In this document: one piece after another, positions 1 to 5,413 of the stretch
How the letters are laid out: each line of letters begins with the position of its first letter
Position numbering within the stretch: position 1 is the first letter of the stretch
Source of the DNA: Sphingomonadales bacterium
GTDB lineage: Bacteria; Pseudomonadota; Alphaproteobacteria; Sphingomonadales; Sphingomonadaceae
Reading direction: 5' to 3'
Length of the DNA stretch: 6,314 nt
NCBI GenBank assembly: GCA_025360285.1
Contig: JANYCM010000153.1
Span: 1-6,314, forward strand
Position numbers and translations under genes: made by a program
Notes under the pieces: generated by a model
What the model saw: the letters and a program-made list of their open reading frames with translations, nothing else
What the model was told of the DNA's origin: nothing
Database searches by the model: none

Positions 1-171
1 GGTGCCAGCGAGCGTTTCAAGCAGCGCCGGCCGCCGCCGCAGCAGCCCTTTCAGGAACGGTGCCTGCGCCCAGGCGGTGGCGGCGGCCGTGGTGAGCGCC
101 GGCGGCAGCCCGGCCGGCAGCAGCGCCGCCAGATCGGCGGGAACAGGGACGAGAGGCAGGCTGAAATCCAC
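1..171 (-). CDS. glnE: Glutamine synthetase adenylyltransferase/deadenylase (GlnE), N-terminal fragment, cut by the window edge
   Basis: An open frame runs from a GTG at 171 to position 1, giving 57 residues beginning VDFSLPLVPVPADL. The segment AWAQAPFLKGLLRRRPALLE (residues 34-53) resembles the N-terminal helix of GlnE, where alphaproteobacterial members carry an S/A-P-F-L-x-x-L-x-x-R-x-P-x-L pattern. GlnE adds AMP to glutamine synthetase when nitrogen is plentiful and removes it when nitrogen is scarce, in the cytoplasm. The frame stays open upstream of 171 but has no ATG there, and the ATG at 187 is in another frame, so GTG 171 is the best visible start. No clear Shine-Dalgarno sequence precedes it. 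Only the first few percent of a protein of about 900 residues or more is present, and none of the catalytic domain. The name therefore rests on one short motif and could be wrong. It lies downstream of, and in the same direction as, the ast operon, with a 142-nt gap. Confidence 0.55.
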   Translation of the reverse strand, partial: MDFSLPLVPVPADLAALLPAGLPPALTTAAATAWAQAPFLKGLLRRRPALLETLAGT

Positions 172-263
172 CGCTGTGGTGTGGCATTGTGGTGGCGGGG
201 AGTCACGCCGGGGCGCGCAGTATCGCGTCGCCAGCCCGGTTTTTCGCCTTGCTTCAAGCGCAA

Positions 264-291
264 CGTCATACTGGCGTTCGCCAGTATGACG
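264..291. repeat. Perfect 13-bp inverted repeat (stem-loop) after the ast operon; possible terminator or REP-like element
   Basis: CGTCATACTGGCG at 264-276 is matched exactly by its reverse complement CGCCAGTATGACG at 279-291, with TT between. As RNA it would fold as a 12-bp stem with a four-base loop. It begins 22 nt past the astB stop codon and lies before the glnE-like start. Position and stability suit a transcript 3' end. However, neither strand has a run of T after the stem, so it is not a classical rho-independent terminator. It may instead be a dispersed palindromic repeat, a stabilising 3' hairpin, or a hairpin used with Rho. Confidence 0.6.
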
Positions 292-313
292 AATCAAGAA
301 TTCGCCACCGTGC

Positions 314-1576
314 CTAAATCTCCAATGCCGCCAGCAATGCCCGCCGCGCCGCGCAGGCCTGGTCCCATAAAGCCGGGTTGCCGAGGTCGGCGGGTCCGAT
401 GCTTTCGGGCCAATGCGCGGCAATCAGCGCTTCCAGCCGGTCGGCCTTGGCGGCATCAAGCAGGAAACGCGGGTCCACCGTGGCCGGATCGGCGACGACG
501 CGCAGGCGCAGGCAGGCGGGGCCGCCGCCGTTGCGCATCGATTCGCGCACCTGAACATAATGCACGGCGCGGATGGGGCCGTTGCCGGCCACCAGCGTGT
601 CGAGATACGCCTTCACCGGGGCACAATCATGGGCTTCCTGCGGCAGGATCAGCGCCATGCTGCCGCCCGCAACGGTGACGAGTTGCGAATTAAACAGATA
701 GGAACGGATGGCATCGGCGAGGCTGACGGCGCTGGCTGGCACTTCAATGATGATGGCTTCGGGCAGCAACCGGGCGAGATCGGCCTTCAGCGCCGCCGGA
801 TCGGCAAAGGCGTGTTCATGAGCAAACAGCACCCGTTCATTGGCGACGGCGACGACATCATTGTGAAAGGCGCCGGCATCGATGGCGGCCGGGCTTTGCG
901 CGACGAACAGCGTGCGCGCCGGGTCAAGGCCGTGGCGGCGGGCGACGGCTTCCGACGCGCGGCAGTTCTGGCGGGCCGGGAATTTGCCGCCTTCCTCGCC
1001 ATAGACGAACACCTCGACACCCGGCTCGCCATGGTGCGTGGTCAGCCGCATATGGTTGGCCGCGCCTTCATCGCCAAAGGTGGCCGGCACGGCGGCATGG
1101 ACGGCGAACGCCGGATGCGCGAAGGCCAGCCGCAACTGCGCTTCGGTTTCGGGATGTTCGATACTGCGGTGGGTCATCCGCGACAAATTGGCGGTGCTGA
1201 TATGGGTGCGGCCATCGGTGCAATCGGCGGCGGGGGACACGGTCCCGGCATTGGCGGTCCACATCGATGAGGCCGAACAGGCCTGGGCGAAAAGCCGCGG
1301 ATCGGCACCATGGGCGGCGGCGCAGACCTGGGCGTCGGTGCCGGCGAAACCCAATTGCCGCAGCCAGGCGGAGTTCGGGCGTTCGAGCGGCAACAGAAAG
1401 CCCTGGGTGAGGCCGAGGCCCATGGCGAAGCGCATCTTGGCCAGCCCTTGCAGCGCGGCGTCACGCGGCCGGCTTATCGCGCCGGCGTTCGAGGCGCTGG
1501 CGAGGTTGCCGAAGCTGAGCGCGGCATAGTTGTGGGTGGGGCCGATGAGGCCGTCGAAGTTGATTTCGCGGATCAT
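314..1576 (-). CDS. astB: N-succinylarginine dihydrolase (AstB)
   Basis: AstB hydrolyses N2-succinyl-L-arginine to N2-succinyl-L-ornithine, two ammonia and CO2, the second step of the AST arginine degradation pathway, in the cytoplasm. The 420-residue protein matches the family along its length. FDGLIGPTHNYAALSFGN is at residues 7-24, the segment SSMWTANAGTVSP lies at 103-115, and GDEGAANH is at 168-175. FHND is at 238-241 and NGGGPACLRLRV at 349-360. The catalytic triad expected from the E. coli enzyme (Glu174, His248, Cys365) is intact as E170, H238 and C355. It is about 27 residues shorter than E. coli AstB (447), mainly from a shorter loop after VYGEEGG (191-197) and a missing C-terminal tail. 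The ATG overlaps the astD stop by 4 nt (ATGA), so translation is probably coupled to astD. It is the last gene of the operon and ends in TAG. Confidence 0.97.
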   Translation of the reverse strand: MIREINFDGLIGPTHNYAALSFGNLASASNAGAISRPRDAALQGLAKMRFAMGLGLTQGFLLPLERPNSAWLRQLGFAGTDAQVCAAAHGADPRLFAQACSASSMWTANAGTVSPAADCTDGRTHISTANLSRMTHRSIEHPETEAQLRLAFAHPAFAVHAAVPATFGDEGAANHMRLTTHHGEPGVEVFVYGEEGGKFPARQNCRASEAVARRHGLDPARTLFVAQSPAAIDAGAFHNDVVAVANERVLFAHEHAFADPAALKADLARLLPEAIIIEVPASAVSLADAIRSYLFNSQLVTVAGGSMALILPQEAHDCAPVKAYLDTLVAGNGPIRAVHYVQVRESMRNGGGPACLRLRVVADPATVDPRFLLDAAKADRLEALIAAHWPESIGPADLGNPALWDQACAARRALLAALEI

Positions 1577-2985
1577 GCGACAAGCCCCACAGCAATCCCG
1601 CCTTCCGGCGCATCAGCCTCCAGGCTCGCCACCGGCCAGGCGCTGTAATCGGCGGCATAATAGGCGCTGGGCCGGTGGTTGCCGGACAGGCCGATGCCGC
1701 CGAACGGCGCGTTGGACGCGGCACCATTGGTCGGCCGGTTCCAGTTGACGACGCCGGCGCGGCTGGCGGCCCAGAAACGGTCATACTGCGCCGCATCGCC
1801 GCCGATGAGGCCGGCGCTGAGGCCGAAATTGGTGGCATTGGCGGCGGCGATGGCGGCGTCCCAATCGGGCACGCGGATCAGTTGCAGGAACGGCCCGAAC
1901 AATTCGCTGTCGGGAAGCCCTGAAAAGCCGGTCACATCATACAGCGCCGGCGCCAGGAAGGGCCGGTCAGGCCGCGGGCGGGCCAGCGGCCGGATGATGC
2001 GCGCACCCTGCGCCGCCATTGCTGCCGCGCCGGCGACGAGACCATCGGCCGCCGCGTTGGCAATCACCGGACCCATGAACGGCTGGGGGTCGTCGAACGG
2101 CGCACCGATAATGATCCGGTCGATCAGCGCCGTGATGCGATCGAGCAGCGGGCCGTGTGCGCCATCGCGGACGATCAGCCGGCGGGCACAGGTGCAGCGC
2201 TGGCCGGCGCTGAGATACGCCGATTGGACGATCAGCGCGGCAGCGGCATCCAGCGCTTCGGGCGCCACATCCCAGACGATCAGCGGATTATTGCCGCCCA
2301 TTTCCAGCGCCAGGATCTTGCCGGGCGTAGTGGCGAACTGCCGCGCCAGTGCTGCCCCCACGCCGGCCGAACCGGTGAACAACAGGCCATCGATGTCCGC
2401 TGCCGCCAGCGCCCGGCCGGTGTCACCGCCGCCATGGACAATGGTCAGCACCCCGGCCGGCAGGCCCGCGGCGGCCCAGCATTCACCCATGAAATCGGCG
2501 ACCGCCGGGGTCTGTTCCGATGGCTTGAAGACGATGGTGTTGCCGGCCAGCAGCGCCGGAACGATATGGCCATTGGGCAGATGCGCCGGGAAATTATACG
2601 GGCCGAGGACGGCCAGAACCCCGTGCGGCTTGTGGCGCAACACCTGGCGCACGCCGCCGACCTCGCCTGACCGCGATCCGGCGCGTTCGGCCTGGGCGGC
2701 GATCGAGATATCGACCTTGGCGGCAACGCTGGCGACTTCGGTTCTGGTTTCCCACAACGGCTTGCCGGTTTCGCGGGCGATCAGGCGGGCGAAGGCGTCG
2801 GCGCGGTCCAGCACCACCGCCTTGAAGGCGCGGACGACGGCGATGCGGTCATCCAGCGGCGCCAGTGCCCAGCCCGGCGCAGCGGCGCGCGCGGCGGCGA
2901 CGGCGGCGGCTACATCGCCACGTGCCCCGGTCCAGATCACCGCGCCGGTGCAGGGGTCGGTCGAGATGAGTTCAGAATGCGACAT
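1573..2985 (-). CDS. astD: Succinylglutamate-semialdehyde dehydrogenase (AstD)
   Basis: AstD is an NAD(P)-dependent aldehyde dehydrogenase that oxidises N-succinylglutamate 5-semialdehyde to N-succinylglutamate, step 4 of the AST pathway. The 470-residue protein (E. coli AstD has 492) shows the ordered aldehyde dehydrogenase signatures. GPYNFPAHLPNGH lies at 128-140 with the oxyanion Asn131, and FKPSEQTP at 153-160 with the cofactor-binding Lys154. FTGSAGVG is at 203-210. ALEMGGNNP at 226-234 carries the general base Glu228, GQRCTCARRL at 261-270 the nucleophile Cys264, and SELFGPF at 360-366 the conserved Glu361. The PYNFPAHLPNGH and NWNRPTNGA (414-422) segments are typical of AstD rather than generic aldehyde dehydrogenases. 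The start overlaps the end of astA by 14 nt, with a weak GAGAG about 10 nt upstream of the ATG. The stop overlaps astB by 4 nt. The gene lies in the middle of the operon and should be co-expressed with its neighbours. Confidence 0.95.
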   Translation of the reverse strand: MSHSELISTDPCTGAVIWTGARGDVAAAVAAARAAAPGWALAPLDDRIAVVRAFKAVVLDRADAFARLIARETGKPLWETRTEVASVAAKVDISIAAQAERAGSRSGEVGGVRQVLRHKPHGVLAVLGPYNFPAHLPNGHIVPALLAGNTIVFKPSEQTPAVADFMGECWAAAGLPAGVLTIVHGGGDTGRALAAADIDGLLFTGSAGVGAALARQFATTPGKILALEMGGNNPLIVWDVAPEALDAAAALIVQSAYLSAGQRCTCARRLIVRDGAHGPLLDRITALIDRIIIGAPFDDPQPFMGPVIANAAADGLVAGAAAMAAQGARIIRPLARPRPDRPFLAPALYDVTGFSGLPDSELFGPFLQLIRVPDWDAAIAAANATNFGLSAGLIGGDAAQYDRFWAASRAGVVNWNRPTNGAASNAPFGGIGLSGNHRPSAYYAADYSAWPVASLEADAPEGGIAVGLVA

Positions 2986-3994
2986 GACGGATCATCTCTC
3001 CCACGCCGATGCCGATGGCGGCGGCTTCGCCGTGCGGGATGCTGGTGCCGTCATCGCCGACATGGCCGATCCACGCTTCAAATCCGGTCAGCGCGCCGCG
3101 GGCGATCAGCGCGCGCTGGCAGCCGGCCTCGCACGGGCTGAGCCGTTCGATGGTGCTAAGCTGCGACTCGCGGATGCTGCGCACCTGGTCGGTGCGCGCT
3201 GTCACCGTCGGGCCGCCGTCGAAGATATCGACATAATTGTCATAGGCGAATCCCTCCGCCTCCAGCATCGCCAGCGCGGCATGGCCCTTGGGGTGCGGCT
3301 GGCCGATGGCAGCGCGCGCCGCATCGGGCAGCAGCGCGGTATAGATCGGGTGTTTGGGCATCAGATCGGCGATGAATTGATTGCCATGGATGGCGTTGAA
3401 GCCATCGGCCTCGGGAAAGCTCATGCCGAAGAATTTGGCGCCCAGCGCGTCCCAGAATGGCGAATGGCCGGCGTCATCGATGACGCCGCGCAGTTCCGCC
3501 AGCAATTTGTCGCCGAAGCGCGCCCGGTGCTGGGCGATGAACAGATAGCGCGAGCGTGCCAGCAGGCGGCCGAGGCCACCGGTGCGCAGGTCCGGATGCA
3601 GGAACAGGCCACCGACTTCGCTGGCGCCGTCATGGTCGGTGGTCAGGCTGAGGAATTGCAGGGCAAAGCTGCGGCCGAGTTCGCGGCTCGATTGGCTGAG
3701 CGTGCCGAGCTTGTAGCTGTAAAAGGGCCATTCGACGCCGATGCGGCTGAACACCATGCCGCAGCCGCCGATGCGTTTGGTCGAGGCTTGTTCGAGCAGC
3801 AGGATGTAAAGCTCGTTTTCCGGCGCCGCCTCGGCGCGGGCGAAGCTGGCGTCGGACCAGGCCAGCCGCTCGGCGAGCGCACCGCGGTCCTGCGGCAGAT
3901 TGGTGAAGCCGCCGCCGGTCATCGCGGCGAGATCGAGCAGCGTATCCACATCGGCGCCCGAGGCGGCGCGCACCCGCCAGCTCACCGCGCCCAT
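2972..3994 (-). CDS. astA: Arginine N-succinyltransferase (AstA)
   Basis: AstA transfers succinyl from succinyl-CoA to the alpha-amino group of arginine, the committed first step of the AST pathway. The 340-residue protein compares with 344 in E. coli and has a GNAT-like acyltransferase fold. Family motifs are present in order: MTGGGFTNLP at 25-34, SYKLGTLSQSSREL at 93-106, GGLFLHPDLRTGGLGRLL at 128-145 (the CoA-binding region), LRGVIDDAGHSPFW at 168-181, LMPKHPIYT at 211-219, and VDIFDGGPT at 255-263. H234 in GQPHP aligns with E. coli His229, annotated as proton donor as I recall it. The ATG at 3994 overlaps the upstream hydrolase gene by 13 nt. A GTG at 3985 (codon 4) would instead give a 4-nt GTGA overlap and an N-terminus closer to E. 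coli AstA. Neither start has a clear Shine-Dalgarno sequence, so the exact start is uncertain. Confidence 0.96.
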   Translation of the reverse strand: MGAVSWRVRAASGADVDTLLDLAAMTGGGFTNLPQDRGALAERLAWSDASFARAEAAPENELYILLLEQASTKRIGGCGMVFSRIGVEWPFYSYKLGTLSQSSRELGRSFALQFLSLTTDHDGASEVGGLFLHPDLRTGGLGRLLARSRYLFIAQHRARFGDKLLAELRGVIDDAGHSPFWDALGAKFFGMSFPEADGFNAIHGNQFIADLMPKHPIYTALLPDAARAAIGQPHPKGHAALAMLEAEGFAYDNYVDIFDGGPTVTARTDQVRSIRESQLSTIERLSPCEAGCQRALIARGALTGFEAWIGHVGDDGTSIPHGEAAAIGIGVGEMIRHVAF

Positions 3995-5202
3995 CCCGTT
4001 TGGGCGACGCGCATCAGGAGCAGTGCTGACAGCTTGGCGCGCTCCTCCAGCGAATCGGCGCAGAGAAATTCCTCCGCCGAATGGATGGCGCCGCCGCGTG
4101 GCCCCAGCGTATCGACGACCGCCAGCCCGGTGGCGGCCAGGTTATTGCCATCGCACACGCCGCCGGTGTCGCGCCAGCCGATGGGCAGGCCAAGCGCGGC
4201 CCCGCAATCGCGCACCAGGTGGAACAGCCGCAGTTGATGGGCATCAAGCGGCTTGGGCGGCCGGGCGAAGCTGCCATGGACGTGGATGGTGACGTCATGC
4301 GCGGCGGCGACGGCAGCGACCAGCGCGGCGATGGCGGCCTCGGCGCGGGCCTGGGCGGCGGGCGTCGATGGCCGCATGTTCCAGCGCAGTACGGCGCTAT
4401 CGGGGACGATATTGTTCGGCCCACCGCCATCGATCTTCGCCGGGTTGACGCTCAGATCCTCAGCCGTCAGCGCCTTCAGCCGCAGCGCCAGATCGGCGGC
4501 AGCGAGGATGGCGTTGCGGCCGTTTTCGGGTTCGCGGCCGGCATGGGCGGCGCGGCCGGTAATGGCGGCCGAGAAATTGCCCGATCCCTTGCGCGCGCCC
4601 GCCAAAGTGCCATCGGGCAGCGCCGGTTCATAGGTAAGGCCAAGGTGACAGCGGTGGGCGGCGGCGGTGAGCAGCGGCGTGGAGCCGGGCGACGATACTT
4701 CCTCATCACTGTTGATGATCACCTCCCAGCCAAGCGAGGCGGCAAAGGGTGACGCCTCGAACGCCGTCAGCGCCGCCAGCATGACGGCGATACCGCCCTT
4801 CATGTCGGCGGTGCCGGGGCCGTTCAGCGTGTCGGCATCGATCCAGTGGCACGTCTGGAACGGATGATCGGCGGCGAACACCGTGTCCATATGCCCCGTC
4901 AGCAGTACGCGCACCGGCGCCTCGGGGCGGCAGATGATGTGGAGGTTGCGGCCATGGGCGAGGCTGGTTTCGCGGCCCTGCGCATCGATGGCGGTAACCG
5001 GCGCCGGATCGACCAGCGCCGCCGTGCCGCCCAGCCGCGCGAATGCCGCCGCCAGCGTTTCGGCCATCACGCCAAGGCCGGCCAGGTTGCGGCTGCCGCT
5101 GTTGATCGCCGCCCAGGCCAGGGTGTTGGCCAGCATTACCGGTCGCATGCCATCAAGCCCGGCAAGGACGGCCGCTTCGGCAGGGGTGGGGATGGCGACC
5201 AT
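3982..5202 (-). CDS. M20-family metallohydrolase, carboxypeptidase G2-like, first gene of the ast operon; candidate N-succinylglutamate desuccinylase
   Basis: This is a di-zinc amidohydrolase of peptidase family M20 (ArgE/DapE/CPG2). From the ATG at 5202 it has 406 residues. All expected metal and catalytic residues are present. H104 and D106 are in LLTGHMDTVF, D133 in GPGTADMKGG, E167 (general base) and E168 in NSDEEVSSPGS, and E192 in TYEP. H220 is in GRAAHAG, in the lid/dimer domain, and H374 in GAIHSAEEF. The motif spacing resembles Pseudomonas carboxypeptidase G2, which releases glutamate from N-acyl-glutamates. No signal peptide is visible, so it is probably cytoplasmic. The frame is open up to an ATG at 5313, but the extra 37 residues look unlike the family, so 5202 is preferred. 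No strong Shine-Dalgarno sequence precedes it. It overlaps astA by 13 nt. Its place in an ast operon lacking astE suggests it removes succinate from N-succinylglutamate. That role is inferred; the exact substrate cannot be read from the sequence, and another acyl-amino acid or peptide is possible. Confidence 0.9.
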   Translation of the reverse strand: MVAIPTPAEAAVLAGLDGMRPVMLANTLAWAAINSGSRNLAGLGVMAETLAAAFARLGGTAALVDPAPVTAIDAQGRETSLAHGRNLHIICRPEAPVRVLLTGHMDTVFAADHPFQTCHWIDADTLNGPGTADMKGGIAVMLAALTAFEASPFAASLGWEVIINSDEEVSSPGSTPLLTAAAHRCHLGLTYEPALPDGTLAGARKGSGNFSAAITGRAAHAGREPENGRNAILAAADLALRLKALTAEDLSVNPAKIDGGGPNNIVPDSAVLRWNMRPSTPAAQARAEAAIAALVAAVAAAHDVTIHVHGSFARPPKPLDAHQLRLFHLVRDCGAALGLPIGWRDTGGVCDGNNLAATGLAVVDTLGPRGGAIHSAEEFLCADSLEERAKLSALLLMRVAQTGWAR

Positions 5203-5279
5203 GGCGCGGCGATACGCGATGCGGGGCCTGCTGGCCAGTGATTTTGTGATTGAAACTAACAACGCAGTAAAAATGTGAT

Positions 5280-5306
5280 ATTCTGAACGCAACATTCTGT
5301 CGCAAC
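5280..5306. repeat. Tandem direct repeat, ATTCTGAACGCAAC then ATTCTGTCGCAAC; possible operator
   Basis: Two copies lie head to tail with no gap: ATTCTG-AA-CGCAAC at 5280-5293 and ATTCTG-T-CGCAAC at 5294-5306. They differ only in the one- or two-base linker between two identical 6-mers. A shorter match, AACGCA, recurs at 5261-5266. The pair sits in the divergent promoter region and overlaps the candidate -10, spacer and -35 of the ast operon. A regulator binding here could control one or both transcripts. No known operator (for example an ArgR box) is recognised. Confidence 0.55.
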
Positions 5307-5400
5307 GCGGCACATCAAAACTTGACCAACAATAAAACTTCGGCCCCTATGCCGCCCCATGGACCGGCCGCGACAGGGCGACATGCCCGCGTGTGCCAAC

Positions 5401-5406
5401 GAGGGG
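5401..5406 (+). promoter_or_regulatory. Ribosome binding site deciding the permease TTG start
   Basis: GAGGGG lies 7 nt upstream of the TTG at 5414. This is the clearest Shine-Dalgarno sequence in the window. It supports TTG 5414 over the in-frame GTG at 5393, which has no such site, and over the first in-frame ATG near 5507, which would remove the conserved N-terminal segment before the first membrane helix. Confidence 0.7.
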
Positions 5407-5413
5407 AAATTTC

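Larger units (their letters stand above)
5203..5413. promoter_or_regulatory. Divergent promoter region between the ast operon and the permease
   Basis: This 211-bp gap separates two divergently transcribed genes and is clearly AT-richer than its surroundings between about 5238 and 5340. A weak candidate promoter for the minus-strand operon is TTGCGA (plus-strand 5300-5305), a 17-bp spacer, and AATATC (5277-5282); it matches consensus only partly. For the plus strand, TGTGATATT at 5274-5282 looks like an extended -10, and TTGACC at 5322-5327 looks like a -35 box without a convincing -10. The tandem repeat at 5280-5306 overlaps the minus-strand candidate. The presence of promoters is near certain from the divergent layout, but the exact boxes are not. 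Confidence 0.6.

Noticed and set aside
51..269. A 72-codon minus-strand frame starting with ATG in the gap and overlapping the glnE-like start
   Set aside because: It uses the hairpin as coding sequence and its product is Arg/Pro-rich. The neighbouring frame from GTG 171 gives a GlnE-like segment, which is the better explanation.
181..678. A plus-strand frame crossing the intergenic gap into astB
   Set aside because: It runs through the inverted repeat and the antisense of astB, is rich in Arg, Pro and Ala, and has no recognisable domain or ribosome binding site.
413..1270. A 285-codon plus-strand frame antisense to astB
   Set aside because: Its composition is that of a reverse-strand shadow (Gly, Arg, Asp rich), it has no motif, and the catalytic residues and motifs of AstB are on the opposite strand.
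1679..4237. An 852-codon plus-strand open frame antisense to astD and astA
   Set aside because: It lies opposite well-supported genes, has a low-complexity Ala/Arg/Gly/Ser composition, and shows no recognisable domain. Long antisense frames are common in GC-rich genomes because of third-position bias.
5225..5236. Short palindrome GGCC-TGCT-GGCC upstream of the M20 start
   Set aside because: Only four base pairs per arm, expected by chance in GC-rich DNA.
5203..5313. N-terminal extension of the M20 protein to ATG 5313
   Set aside because: The 37 added residues do not resemble an M20 N-terminus or a proper signal peptide. They would place coding sequence across the AT-rich promoter region and the tandem repeat.
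5322..5351. TTGACC as the -35 box of a firm sigma-70 promoter for the permease
   Set aside because: At spacings of 16-18 bp the sequence is C-rich (for example CCCTAT), so no acceptable -10 box follows. It is kept only as a weak hint within the promoter region.
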